Counted from the first letter of the stretch, positions 11,403-23,075 are shown. The stretch: 64,000 nt of DNA from Phytophthora quininea (GCA_011947345.1 JAAVTG010000023.1:496001-560000); one strand, 5' to 3'. Numbers and translations: made by a program. Notes: generated by a model not told the origin, from the sequence alone.

Positions 11403-12911
11403 ATGGCGCCGATCCCGGACTCGTTCAAGCGCAGCACCACGGAGCGACGGGTGAGCTGGCCCACGGTCAAGGTCTCCAAGATTTCCAAAGCCGAACCGGA
11501 CTGCAAGAAGTGGGGCAACGTCAAGACCTGGACGTTCGCGCAGCTGCTGGCCAGCTCCTTCGCCAAGGTCAAGCTGGAGGACGCCGTGAAAGACGGCGGC
11601 AATGCGCAAGGACAAGGACAAGAAACCTACCAGCAACAACGACTGGGACTGCTGCTACAGCAGTCTGAAACCGTCGTGCCGCCGCCGACTATTTCGGCGT
11701 CGTCGTCGTCCAGCACGCTGCTGTCCGATGTGGACACCTACCAACGACACTCGTTCGAGGACATGCTGGAGCACGTTCAGCTGGAGGAGACGGTAGAAGA
11801 AGTCGCCGAAGAGGAGGAAGAGGAGGACCCTACCTCCAGCGACCTCACCCGCTACGTGTTCGACATCGTTCGTATCATCGGCTCTGGGTCGTACGGCACG
11901 GTGCTGTTGTGTCGGTTGCGGGTGTGTCCGAGCCGCCTGTTTGCCGTGAAAGTCGTGTACAAGTCCAAGCTGGGCACGATCAACGGACTAGGTGGCGACA
12001 GAAACGCTAATCGAGAAGCCAAGCGCCTGCTCACGGAGAAGAAGGTGCTGTGCTCGGTCAGCCACCCTTTCATCACCAAGATGTTCTGCTCCTTCGAGAC
12101 GCCCGACGCGCTCAACTTCGTCTTGGAGTACTGCCCCGGTGGCGACATGTACTTCTTGCTGGAGAAGTTCGCCAAGAACCGCCTCCCCGAAGACCACGTG
12201 CTGTTCTACGCGGCTTCCATTGCTTTGGCGCTGCGCTACCTACACAAGCGCGGCATTTTGTACCGCGACCTTAAGCCGGAGAACATCCTGCTGGATGAGG
12301 GAGGTTTCGTGCGTCTTGCAGACTTTGGCTTCGCTCGAGAGCAAACGCACGGGACCGAGCAAAGCTGCAAGAGCTTTTGCGGGTCGGCCGACTATATCGC
12401 CCCCGAGGTGGTTCGTGGCGACGGCTACGGCCTAGCTGCTGATCTGTGGAGCTTTGGCTGTGTGATCTACGAATTGCTGACGGGGTACCCGCCATTCTAC
12501 TCGCCACACGACCGTGCACTGCTCTTCCGGAAGATCGAGAAGTCGGAACCAAGCTTCCCGAACAACTTCTCGCCTGACCTGTGTGATTTCCTATCTGGGT
12601 TGCTCCACAAGGATGCAAGTCAGCGTCTTGGCAATGGCCCGAGCGGAATGCAAGAAGTCTTCGACCATCCTTTCTTTGCCAACATTAGTTGGGACCGGTT
12701 AGAAGCCAAGCAGGTCATGCCGCCGATCGTGCCGAAGCTGGCAAGTGAATTGGACACCTCAAACTTTGAGGAGCAGTTCACATCACAGCAAGTGGAGGGA
12801 CATCTAGTGTATGAAGAACGGAAACCGCAGGCCGCTGAGGCAGACGCAGAAGAAGATCACTTCTACTTCCCTGACTTCGACTGGTGCGCGGATGCTTCTC
12901 ACTTCCAGTAA
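11403..12911 (+). CDS. AGC-family serine/threonine protein kinase
   Basis: About 502 residues from the ATG at 11403, chosen because the longer upstream reading has no conserved content. A regulatory N-terminus with a Glu-rich acidic stretch (about residues 120-145) precedes the kinase domain (about 150-425). Visible motifs are the glycine loop GSGSYG, the catalytic Lys in FAVKVV, YRDLKPEN, the DFG triplet, the APE motif, and DLWSFGCVIYELLTG. The AGC-type C-terminal tail has NFEEQFTS and ends in FPDFDW. That last element is a hydrophobic motif in which the usual phosphorylated Ser/Thr is an Asp, as in PKN/PRK kinases. All catalytic residues are present, so the kinase should be active. It is not close enough to any named AGC kinase for a symbol. 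Its frame is intact, unlike many neighbours. Confidence 0.88.
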   Translation: MAPIPDSFKRSTTERRVSWPTVKVSKISKAEPDCKKWGNVKTWTFAQLLASSFAKVKLEDAVKDGGNAQGQGQETYQQQRLGLLLQQSETVVPPPTISASSSSSTLLSDVDTYQRHSFEDMLEHVQLEETVEEVAEEEEEEDPTSSDLTRYVFDIVRIIGSGSYGTVLLCRLRVCPSRLFAVKVVYKSKLGTINGLGGDRNANREAKRLLTEKKVLCSVSHPFITKMFCSFETPDALNFVLEYCPGGDMYFLLEKFAKNRLPEDHVLFYAASIALALRYLHKRGILYRDLKPENILLDEGGFVRLADFGFAREQTHGTEQSCKSFCGSADYIAPEVVRGDGYGLAADLWSFGCVIYELLTGYPPFYSPHDRALLFRKIEKSEPSFPNNFSPDLCDFLSGLLHKDASQRLGNGPSGMQEVFDHPFFANISWDRLEAKQVMPPIVPKLASELDTSNFEEQFTSQQVEGHLVYEERKPQAAEADAEEDHFYFPDFDWCADASHFQ

Positions 12912-13056
12912 AGCAAGCACAAGGCAAAATCGCCGGCACCACGCTGCGGTAGTGGGGCTGATATAAATTATGTGTTGAGGCTGAGCTGTAAGTAAATCCT
13001 TTAGCTTCATCCGTTTTGCTCTCTCCAAATGCGTTGCCTCATCTTGAACGAACTAC

Positions 13057-15931
13057 TCAAACGGCTACAAGGAACTCCTGAACAGGTAACTGCGTGTGTT
13101 CTTCCAAGCATCGATAGACCCATTCTGTCGTCACTGTTGGAGGTTCAGGCAAGTCTTGGTGGCGCAACCTTCGGATAATCGGTTGCAGTTGAGCGATTTC
13201 AGCCCCTGAGCCAGCGACGATATGTGTGACGGAGGCATCGATCTCATGCGCGACCACACCTCCGTACAGTTTACTTGCTGTTCAAGTAACTTCATCTGGC
13301 TAGATGTATCGTCTTGGTTGTCGTGGTGAAAGTACACGACGCAATGAGACAAAAAGGTGAAGTCACAGTCCATTGCTTCCGCTTCTTCATCAGTGAGGGC
13401 TTTAATCTGAGCTTGCCAGGGCTGCTTACTGAGACCGTCAGCATCGATCGAGATCTCACTCACAATACGCCGCAAGTCGTCAGGACTGACATGATTCGTG
13501 AAATGGTCACCGAAGCAATCAAACTCCTGCGCAAGAAGCGCCCGCTTGTCTTCAGTGGCAAATATGAAATCGCTCGCCTTTAACGGCAGCAAGCGCGACT
13601 TTCCCACGCAGTTGAGCACCCATCTCAAGTGCACAATGTTGAACAGTCCTTGCTTCTTCAAATTTGCGACCTTGAAGCCAGCATTCGAGGCGGCCACGAC
13701 ATAGCTGGTCGTTTCAGCGATCGGGTTTTGCACTACTGTCCCACCACACGAATGAAGTAGCTTTTCGACCATCTGCTTGGACATTTGCTTCACGTGGTCG
13801 TCCACGATCCCGGTCGGAAGCGCTGCCCGAGTCTCCGGTGAGGGTGCTTCATATTTTCCAGGCAGTACGCAGAACTCTTTTCCTGCAAACACGTCTCGAT
13901 CTTGCTCTAGACCGTCGAACGAGGCTTGCGAGTACTCGGCAAGGACACCCCCAGCTCGCTGCGCCCTGACAGTCTGGCGTTTAGCCCGCTTTGTTGTGGC
14001 CTTTTGCCCCAGGGCTACTTCTGCAGCGCGTTTACTGGACAAACTCCCACGCGCTGCGTTAAGGTCCTGTAAGTCCATGCACTGGTACCATTCCTTGTCA
14101 TTCCGGATGGCCTTGCAGCGCGGGAATCGAAGCGTGAGTCCTGTTTGATAGAGCGTCGTGAAAGTGAGCTCGAACCCATACACCTCCAGAATTTTGGAGT
14201 GTCTTGGGTCTATCCACACATCAGGTCTCAAGTCATTCTTCTGCGGTTTCCACCCATTCAAGTGCTCCGGGATGTTATCATCGTCCCAGGGCTTCCAGTA
14301 TGGCTCTAGTTCTTGACGCATCTGCTCTAATTCTTCAAGGTTGTAACCAGTGCCAACCTTGGCAAAGGTGTAAACCTTCGGGCAAGACGCACCTGGCTTC
14401 AATGCATCCTCGGCTGAGTGCTCGTCTAGCGAATGCGCAAGAACACCTAACAGAAATGTCGAAACATTTCCACTGCGACGACGTCCAATGCCGTAAAATC
14501 CGCCAATGATCACTACGTCTAGCTCTGTAGTCATGCCAGCATAGTCCGGCTTGAGCTTCAGCCACTTTTTCGTTCGTCTGCTGCTTTCGCCGCACATATA
14601 GTGCGCATTCAGGTCTTTCATGATCAAACCTTCGCCCCCATTCGAGATAACTCGGTCTAACTCCGCCATGACGATACCATGTCTCTCTTTGGGTGACTTG
14701 GCATCGATAACAGTTTGGTCAATAATGATAACTCGATGATCCAGTGGCTTCAGAATGCGAAGCAGCAGTTTGCGTCGGGCATGAAGTGGCAGCCCCATCA
14801 CAGCACTTACTTCCCCAGGGCTTTTGAAGACTTCTCGAATCAACGTCTCCGCCTTTGGGCCTCCGCCAAGGTAGACGACGTCCCAAACAACATAACACAG
14901 CCATCGGGTCGTAGCTTCTCCCTTACGTACCGCGTTGGCCACACTTTTAAGCAGACCAAACTCGCGAAGACGATAGTCGACGTTGTCCCACACCATCATT
15001 TCTCCGTCTAAGATGCAGTCTACTCCCGATACCAGCTGTGAAAGCACGTGCGGCGACATACCGGGTCCATATAGCTCCGTGTAGTTGATCCCGTTCCTCG
15101 AGATAAATTGCACCTCTTTACCCTGCACATGACACGTAATTCTCTCTCCATCCAGTTTGGGTTCTATCACAAATGCATCAGCATTAATCGCTGAAATGCA
15201 CTCGCCAAAGCCCACACGCTTGGCGAGCATCGGCGAGAAGACTTGAAACGGCTCCAGCTGCGGCACATACCTCACCGCAGAGTTACGCAGATCCGTGCAG
15301 ACCTTGTGCAGGTCATTCGTGTGGTTATACATCTCTGCTGCGTCTGGATGCAGGAATTTCAGTACTCGTTCGTGTCGAAGTCCGACCTTAAGATCTTTGA
15401 GCACGATCCGAACGATCCACTTCTGTTCACTCGCAGGATACTCCGTCGCCAGCTTCATCACCACTTTATTCCTCGCTGCATTGCTGTCAGCCCTCACCAA
15501 AGAGTCTAGTAACTCATTCACATCTCCTAATGTTTTCTTGTGCTTTTTATCGCCCGCCAAGCTCCGGTAGAGCAGCACTTCGTACAGTACTGCAGCAAAG
15601 TCCCCCACGGACTTACTGGCGACGATGGTGGGGTCGTTGAAGTGCTCCAGCTTCTGTGCGTCCTTGCTGGCTGAAGCCATGCCCAGGACGTCCACGTAGA
15701 TCTTGGCAATCTTCTTCTCTTTGAGGTTATAGGTGCGCTCTCGATCCAGCTGGGGAGTACCAGTCTCATAAGCGGGTACAGGTCGCCGCCGCGCAGCTCA
15801 TCGCGCAGAGCGTCGTTGAACAGCAAACCCAGTTTGGCGTCACCCTTAGGGGTGCGCTCCACCTTCTCCAGCGCGAGGCACAGCGCGCCAAACGACAGCC
15901 GCAGCACCGCAGTCTGGTCACTTGCGCTCAT
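13057..15931 (-). CDS. LIG4: DNA ligase IV (ATP-dependent, NHEJ)
   Basis: ATP-dependent DNA ligase that seals double-strand breaks at the last step of non-homologous end joining, normally with XRCC4. From the ATG at 15931: an N-terminal DNA-binding domain; the adenylation domain with the nucleophile motif EPKLDGER, then SRNG, DGEMMVWD, GGEGLIMKD and KWLKLKPDY; an OB-fold domain; and two C-terminal BRCT domains (the second ends TTEWVYRCLEE). The order and length (about 957 residues) fit ligase IV rather than ligases I or III. Two one-base shifts are seen: at 15752-15755 (a G4 run on the plus strand, the C-run after RLVLP in the protein) and near 13260, just before the second BRCT. Conserved sequence continues across both, so they are read as errors. 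Its start is 73 bp from the next gene on the plus strand. Confidence 0.92.
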
Positions 15932-16004
15932 CTCGGAAAGTGAAGTGAAATGGGTTCAGCTATGCTGATTGGTCCAGAGTGTACCTATGTTACATTAACT
16001 GAAG
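15932..16004. promoter_or_regulatory. Compact bidirectional promoter with CCAAT box
   Basis: Only 73 bp separate the start codons of LIG4 (minus) and the membrane-protein gene (plus). The interval holds a CCAAT pentamer (ATTGG at 15967-15971 on the plus strand). Facing LIG4 it also holds a pyrimidine-rich CCCATTTCACTTCACTTT stretch similar to the oomycete initiator. Functional sharing is inferred from geometry. Confidence 0.55.
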
Positions 16005-17199
16005 ATGGAAGAGGTTGCACATCCAGACTTTTGGCGGTGGTGTGATACCATGCTGGTTGGGGCGGTGCTGGAGGTGGCGAGCGCTACGTATGAGCTGGTG
16101 ACGGTGGTGACGGATGTGATCCTCAACTACGAGTACATCAACCGAAACTGGGTGGAGGAGTACATCATGTCGATCGTGTTCCTAGTGTTCAATGGAGTCG
16201 TCATGGGCTTCGTGGGGCTGGGTATTGAGAGTTTGTACGCGAACCGGTACTCCAACAACACGATGTTCAACAAGTTGGTGGCCTTCTGCATCGGATTGCT
16301 GCAGATGCGAGTGTTTATCGAGACCATCTACACCGTAATGGCGAAATTGCAGAGGGACAAGCCGGAAGGAGACGACGGAGACGACCGGACAAGAGTGGTT
16401 GGCGGACACACTGCCGTGGACGGCGAGAGGCAGCGATCTGAAGAGAAGTACAAGGTGCTGAGCAAAGGACTCATGTACGCTACGTTCATCCAGGTCATCG
16501 TGCGCGACATCCCGCTGTTCGTGCTGCAGGCGAATGCCACTATCCACTACCGCAAGTGGAAGTTCATCGACCTCTTCACGGTGGCCACGACATTTCTGAC
16601 GTTGACCCGCGGTGCTGCGTCGTACGTCGCCAAGGAGGACGGAACCAGCTTGAAGTTCCTCGCGTTTATCTTTATGGTGGGGCAGTTCGTGTTTCGCCTT
16701 GGAGCCATCCTGCTGATGGCCATGACCAAGAACTATGCTATCGTCGCTTACGGAGTCGTCATCACGATCTTTGCCATCCTGTGGACAGCGGAGCTGCGGT
16801 TGGCTCACCCAAGTATGCGCTTCATGGACCAGCTGCCTCGCGCCACAATCTTCTTCCCTTTCTTCACGCTGTTCGTCGTCGACGCGTCCACCATCACGGC
16901 GCGGTACGGGTCCACCCTAACAGCGTTAAACAGCAGAAAGCTATGGAAGCTGCATCTCTGGCGGTGTCTGGAGAGTATCGCGGGTATTGCGCTCGCCATG
17001 TGTCTCCCTCACTGACTTTGGTGCCAGCAAGGACTCGACTGTTGTTATCGTCGGTGCGATCTGTGCTGGCGTGTACATTTTGTCACTAGTGGCTTTCTAC
17101 TGCGGTCTTCAATACTGCAGTCAGGAGAAGACGAGCCACAACACGTCGTCTCCTGCAGCTCTCGAAGCTCCAATCTACCAAGCTCCTCAGTATCTTTGA
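16005..17199 (+). CDS. Multi-pass membrane protein, unknown function
   Basis: The ATG at 16005 opens a frame of 336 residues with about seven or eight hydrophobic segments, for example IVFLVFNGVVMGFVGLGI, FLAFIFMVGQFVFRLGAIL and IVAYGVVITIFAILW. A charged loop lies at about residues 120-150. The frame stops at 17015 in the middle of a hydrophobic region. A second frame from about 16990 continues with one more segment (VVIVGAICAGVYILSLVAFY) and a short polar tail ending at 17199, so I join them across an apparent one-base insertion near 17005. The segment VRDIPLFVLQANATIHYRKW faintly recalls XK-related scramblase-like proteins, but this is weak. It shares a 73-bp promoter with LIG4 without an evident functional link. 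Confidence 0.65.
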
Positions 17200-17319
17200 A
17201 ATGCAATATGAGACTTGCTATGACTTCAAATGTAGCCATTCATTTCTCGTAATAGCTCATCCCGATTGGGCAGAGCACCGGACTCAAGCGGCACTTGTTG
17301 CCTTTCTGGGCAGCGAGTG

Positions 17320-19729
17320 ATGCACATGAGTGCACTGCACCTGCTCAGCGCAGACGACAAGCGCCAGTTCTTCGGCAAACTTGAAGATTTACTAAAGACC
17401 AAGCGACCGAAGCGGCCACACGCAGACGCAGCGAAATGCCGATCCATCACTTGCGAAAAAGCCAGCTCGACCGGGACGAGGCGTCAAGCAGCGACAGGAA
17501 AGGACCAACCACCACCAGAAACCACACAACACAAAGAAGAAGAAATGCGCGACTTTAAGAACCTAGCAGCCATGCAAGGCAAGCGACCAGCCTCAAAGAA
17601 GAGCGGGGGACCGGTGACTAAAAGGTCGAAGAAGCAGTCGGCTACGAGTGCAGTGGAGACCAAAGGCTTGCTGCATGGACAGCGAGTGCTATTTGTGCCT
17701 ATTGGACATGATGTAAGTCGCAAGCGATTGGAGATCTGGAGCGATATGGTGGTCAAGTTGGGAGGAAGTGTGGTGCAAATCAACGCAAAGGCGAAAAGTG
17801 GTGAGCCCGTAGCGGACTGGAAAGCAGTCGACTTGATCATTGCGAGCGCCGAGTTAGCATCGACGAAAGCGATGGAGTATTTACGCGTAGACAAGTTTCC
17901 TCCCGCGGGTATTGCCGTGAACACGCCCGAGTGGCTAGTGTATATGCTGAAAGAGAAGAAGAAGCCGTCGGTGGAAGCGAGGTTGTCGTGGTTTGGCCAA
18001 CAGGAAGTTCGTGAAGAAGAAGAAAAAGAGGAGCAGCGGAGAGAGGAGATCGCCAAACACATTGCTGAGCAGCATGGCGGGAACGACGAAGAGAGTAGTG
18101 GAAGCGAGAGCGATGAAGGATCGAACGCACGGAACTCGGGTACTCGAGCCATTATGCGGGCGTCTCCAGCTCGCGTCGATTCTGAGCAATTTCGCCAACA
18201 ACAAGGGCAGTTGAACGCCAAGAGAGCGAAATTAGTTGCGGAACGCACGCCTATCTTCTTTGAAAACAACCCCGGCTTCAAACCCATCAGCGAGTCGGCA
18301 GCACCCGGGACTAAGCGTGCGAAAGGTGACGGATTCATCTGCCAGCGGTCCTCGGGTACGTTTGAGTTTATCATGGTTTCATGGCTCTAACTTTTAGCTT
18401 GTTGATAGCGGTTCTAAGGAACTTCAATGCCCATTTGACTGACCCGCTTGAAGAAATCATGGAGTTTTTCACGGTGGAGAAAGATATTTGGCGCGAGTAC
18501 ATGTACAAGGCGCGTTTCGTTCAGTTGTGCGGTATTCTCGACTTCTTTCTGACGACGTGATTTGTTTGGATTGATGTAGAAACTTGTTTCGAGTCTGAAG
18601 GCAATGCGCTGCCGTGTTTCCAGCGTTAAAGACTTGAAGGACCTCCACTGGGCCAAAGGTCGACTGAAAGACAAAGTCGTTGAGATTCTGGAAACTGGAC
18701 GACTTAGCAAACTGGAAGCCAAGAAGAAGAACGCTCGACTCTGTGCGTTAGTCGAGATTGCTCGTATCTGGGGTGTCGGTCCAGCTACTGCCGCGAAACT
18801 CTACGGCACGGGGTACAAGACACTTGACAACTTGAGAACCCCGAAGCTGCTGCGGTTTTGACAGCGCAGCAGCAAATCGGACTAAAACACTACCAAGATT
18901 TCTTGACGAAGATCCCCGAGACGAAGTCTCGCAAATTGAAAAGACCGTCGTGGACGAAGTGCACAAGATGATACCTAACGCCCACGCTCTGGCATGCGGT
19001 TCCTATCGCCGAGGTAAACCTGCGTGCGGTGATTGTGACGTCCTCATCACTGACCCCGACAACGACGTGTGCGATATTCTACCAAGTGAGTCTACCCGCC
19101 ATCGTAAGCATCATTGGTACTTCGACTAACCAATCACTTTTGTAGAACTTCTCGAGCGACTCCACGCCACAGGATTCCTAACAGGTAAGTGCTTCGCTTA
19201 AGCAGACGTTTGTGGCTGCTGATCTTTTGCTCGACTTACAGACGACCTCACTCACTTCTCGAAGCAAAATGTCGGAGGTTGTGACACGTACATGGGAGTC
19301 TGCCGCGTTTCAAAGGTTCTTTCTTGAGCAATTTACCTCCAAACAAAGAGTGATTGACTCTGTTGGTTGCAGGACCTGCCGCACCGTCGACTGGACATCA
19401 AAGTTTACCCTCGTCGATTCTTTGGGTTTGCGATCCTCTACTTCACCGGCAGCGACCACTTCAACCGCAGCATGCGCTGCTTCGCCAACAAGAACGGCTG
19501 GAGTTTGTCGGACCGCGCGCTCACTCAAGTGATGCGCGTCAACGGCCTCAAGGTCAAGCAGGGCGAAAGTGTCATCTGCGAGTCAGAAGTGGACGTGTTC
19601 ATCGCTCTTGGCCTGGAATACAAAGACCCCACGGAACGCAACTGCTTCGACATTAAATTCCTCGACGAAGACGAAGCCAAGGCCAAGCGCGGCGCCAAGT
19701 CCCCAGTCGAAGCAGGCACCAGCGAGTGA
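17320..19729 (+). CDS. POLL: Family X DNA polymerase, lambda type (BRCT + pol beta core)
   Basis: Fills short gaps during non-homologous end joining and base-excision repair. The start at 17320 is the first ATG in frame. A BRCT domain (about residues 115-220, GLLHGQRVLFVP to NTPEWLVYML) is followed by a Glu/Ser-rich linker. The polymerase core includes the 8-kDa domain (FNAHLTDPLEEI), the helix-hairpin-helix WGVGPATAAKLYG, the nucleotidyltransferase motif GSYRRGKPACGDCDVLI with its catalytic aspartates, LDIKVYP with the third Asp, and the sugar-selecting YFTGSDHFNRSM. Introns read as 18356-18408, about 18510-18579, 19086-19145, 19185-19241 and 19316-19372. The second appears to use a GC donor. 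A one-base shift lies near 18855. BRCT plus pol beta core, with neighbouring ligase IV, favours pol lambda over pol beta. Confidence 0.9.
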
Positions 19730-19838
19730 AAAAGCCGATGATAACTCAGTGATTCAGCGAATCTAATTCAATTATTATCGCATACAAACACCAAGTCAAC
19801 TTGTCCTAAACGACGCAGACAAACTGATTTGGTGTATC

Positions 19839-21190
19839 ATGCCGCTGTTCCTCGCTAATCTGGCGCTGTCCAGCTACTTCCTGGCGCTGTGCTACGTGCT
19901 GGTGACCGTCATGACTGTGAACAAGTACATAGAGGTGCGGCGCGTGCTCAAGCGCCACCAGCACACGACCTGGAGCACTGTGCAGCTGCTGATACTGAGC
20001 GTGGCGCTTGGCTCGTTCTTCCGCTCGGCCACGTTCTCCACGCTCTGCATCTTCGACTCGCAGGCCACTGCAGACCTCCCTACAGGGATATCCGGCAGCA
20101 ATCCGTTGATCAGAGGCGGTCTGCCTTTGGATTACGGAGGAGAAGACGCCGATGATACAGACCCTACGCCCAGTCAAGACGCCGGCAGTCACGCGCAGGC
20201 AGAGCTGGACTTCTACAACAAAGTGGTGGCAGTGCTCTTCAATCTGCCAGATTTCTTATTCGTGTCGTCTTACTTGCTGCTGGTGTTGGTGTGGGCAGAA
20301 GCGTTCCAATCGGTAGGATAATATTTTTTTGGATTTGAGGTATCGTCCTAAGCATGTTTCTTTGCTGTAGTCACGCCGTCATTGGTTCTCGGCGGCAACG
20401 TTCAGGCGGAAGTGGATGATTTTTATCTGGTATTTAATGGAGGACTGTACCTCACCCAACTGGTGCTGTACGCGAGTCTCTTCCTCTACGACAAGAGTGG
20501 AATCTTTGACGACGAGAAGCAGGATCGACTCAGTCTGGTGCGTTTGCTGCTTGTAGTTAATGAGAATGTGCTAACTGTCGCTGGGTATTAGATTCCTGCA
20601 ATGATATTTTACTTGGTGGCAGCTGCCGACTTGTTCCTGCCAATAATCATCTTCTCGACGTGGCTGTATTTGACCCTGTCGCTGTCTGGATTCCCATTCA
20701 AGTCGACGTCGGCAAAAGTTCGTCTAAAACGTGTGGGGCGACTTGTTACGGCTTGGAGTCTCGGGCGAATTCTGTATAGTGTGATTACACTGCTCACCTT
20801 CACCAAGGTATATTTCTTTTCGTCATGCCCTTCACCATAGATAGACCCATTTACGCTATGCTACGCGTTTGTTTGTTTGTTTGTTTGTTTGTTTGTAGGG
20901 TTGGTTTAACGTGAACAGGGGCAACGAATCGGTACTGTATGAGTTAACCACGATCACTAAGAATTTAGCTAACTTCTGTCCTATTTATTTCTTAGACGCA
21001 GGCAATGTTGCTGGTTGCAGTGTTCTGCGCGGCGGAGCTGACCCCAATTTATTTGACACTTGATGAACGCCTTCTTGCAATGCTGTCCGTCGAAGACTAC
21101 GAGCCACTGCTGGAAAGCTCTGATCTTTTCGCTAAGGAAGCCTTGCGTAATTGTTGCTCTTGTTGGTGTATCAGCAGGATTATCCGCTAA
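19839..21190 (+). CDS. Multi-exon, multi-pass membrane protein, unknown function
   Basis: The ATG at 19839 starts a first exon with hydrophobic segments at ANLALSSYFLALCYVLVTVM, VQLLILSVALGSFF and FLFVSSYLLLVLVWAEAF. Later exons add FNGGLYLTQLVLYASLFLYD, FYLVAAADLFLPIIIFSTWLY and LLVAVFCAAELTPIYLTL, giving about seven segments. Introns end at about 20370 and 20591 and span 20818-20898. The last part (about 20899-21190) needs another short intron or a frame correction near 20995. A loop rich in Asp/Pro (DDTDPTPSQD) lies after the second segment. Seven segments with short loops recall TOM1/THH1-like or GPCR-like proteins, but no signature motif confirms this. The 3' end is taken at the stop at 21188-21190. 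Confidence 0.6.
20867..20894 (+). repeat. (GTTT)7 microsatellite at an intron acceptor
   Basis: Seven perfect GTTT units lie immediately before the splice acceptor AG at 20897-20898 and form its pyrimidine-rich (T-rich) tract. Length changes here could alter splicing without touching coding sequence. Confidence 0.8.
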
Positions 21191-21318
21191 TAGTGACTGG
21201 GTTTGGATTGATGAACAATCTCACACACCCAAAATAAAGTTAGATTGTTCGGCACCATGACACGCGTGAGAACCATTTCGAAGGCAACACGCGCAGCAAA
21301 TTGCCGGTCGCCTTGACA

Positions 21319-22834
21319 ATGGAGCACGGATCCGATTTTATTGGCTATGTTCGATCCTGGGGACAGACTGTGCTCAACGGAATTGAACAAGTTCAGGTGA
21401 GCAACTTGCACTTTATCTACCGTACCCACTCGGAAAATATTAATTTGCTCTTGACTGACATCCAGGCTACAATAGAGCATGAAAAGAACCTACTGCAATT
21501 ACACTTGGAGACTCACCCGGTATTTCCTCAAAGGGCATTTAGATGCTTAAGCAATTGGTAACGACACGTCCTACGCAGCTTCCTTTCCAGCCATCACCAG
21601 TGCTTGTTCACTTGATCAAGAACAACCGTCGCCACGGAAAATCTGGTCCAATTGGCGCATCGACTAACCAGCGAAAACAACAGATGAAAGGCGTCGATTA
21701 TTTGGATCGAAAGGTAGGATCCCATATTCAAACAATGTCGTAGTGTGCCTCAACCTAATGGCTGTGTAGTTTGAATCAGAAATTCGCCAGCACTACGAAT
21801 TACAGAATGCTGAAAACTGCGGGCGATGGAAGTTATTCCACTCGCACAGTGGTGAAGCTCGGCGCGAGCTTTCTGCCCGACTGGAACGTGACTACCGAGA
21901 TTTTTGCCGACAGCTTGGTATCTTCTATGATGAATCTAAGGATCTTCAATACCAACAAAGTGAGAACCAAATGAGCGACGCAGTGGTGGACAGCTCGAAA
22001 GAAAATGCTATCTCGATTGAGGACACTTTACGGTTGCATCTCGCGCAAGACTGGGTCAACCAAGAACGTTTCAATATCCAAGAAGCATTCACCAAACAAA
22101 CAAAACAGTTGCAGGAGGATGTTGAAAGTTACCTCGGCGAGCAAGAAGCGATCTTTATTGGAGAACGCGAGAAAGTTATCAACGCTTCAACCCAAAGTGA
22201 ATCTCCACCGGAGGTCACGACACAATCCCAGCGTCAACAGGCTAAGTCTCGATTCCAAAGCAATACCAAGCGAAGTATGCTCATACATACAGCCCCACCA
22301 CTAGTTGTGGAGCCGACAGAACAAGATAAAATCGTGGCGTGGCAGGCAACACGTTCTGGATCGCGACGATTTCGCACAGACGTGAGCGAGCAACAACAGA
22401 AGCTGGATGAGCTTCAGAGACGTTTGCAAACGTGCAATGACGTAAGTTTGGCTGTGCGAAAGTTTATCGATCAGTCTGTCTGACTTTGGTTGTACGAGCA
22501 GATTGCTGAGGCGAAGCGTAAAGAAGGCATGCAATGGATAGGGCGGCAGTGTGCCCACATATTCGCTCAGCTTGACTGCAAAGGAACGGAGGCCAAGGTC
22601 GTGGCACTGCTGCTTGACGAGGAAATAGCGCAAATTGCAGCGCTCAAAAACCGCGTCACAGACATCGTGTAGGAAATGTATTGCTTGTTACGGAGCCCGT
22701 CATGCATAGCCTAACGATTATACTCTTCTTGCAGCAACGAACTGGGAAATCACTGCAAGCAACAAGACCAGGCAAAAGCCGGCAGCCTTCGTTTTCAAGC
22801 AGCCGCTCAGAAACGAAGTTGCCGTGCGTGCTAA
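21319..22834 (+). CDS. Coiled-coil protein, multi-exon, unknown function
   Basis: The first clear ATG in frame is 21319 (MEHGSDFIGYVRSWGQ). Exons joined by short GT-AG introns encode a hydrophilic protein of about 420 residues. The introns start near 21396, 21519, 21714, 22441 and 22669. Long helical, Glu/Gln/Arg-rich stretches (ERDYRDFCRQLG, QTKQLQEDVESYLGEQEA, EQQQKLDELQRRLQ) indicate coiled coils, and a small Cys/His tail closes it. The end at 22834 depends on the phase of the last intron; an alternative frame ends about 20 bases later. No domain is recognised. Coiled-coil proteins of this type are often centrosomal or flagellar, but nothing here proves it. Upstream of 21319 an out-of-phase short reading from 21258 is probably untranslated leader. 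Confidence 0.6.
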
Positions 22835-23075
22835 AGAACTAATGAAAACACGGGACTGCGAAGCAAAAGTAAATTAGAAGCGTGTACATTCGAATACGTA
22901 CAAGCTTTCAGAATCGGCAGGTTGACGCGCCGCTAGCTCGAATGCTGCTCATACAAATGGAAAAAAGGTGCTAAGCTGTGCTGAGCCTAATCGGAAATCA
23001 CACTTAACTACAACTCCTGTCGTGTGCTTCTTGGTTTTTATGTCGAGCATCAACAAAAGTTGCTACTCTGACACA

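Noticed and set aside
17255..17300. tRNA D-arm-like GATTGGGCAGAGCACCGGACTCAAGCGGC
   Set aside because: No matching T-arm or acceptor stem is found; it is the 5' region of the polymerase gene.
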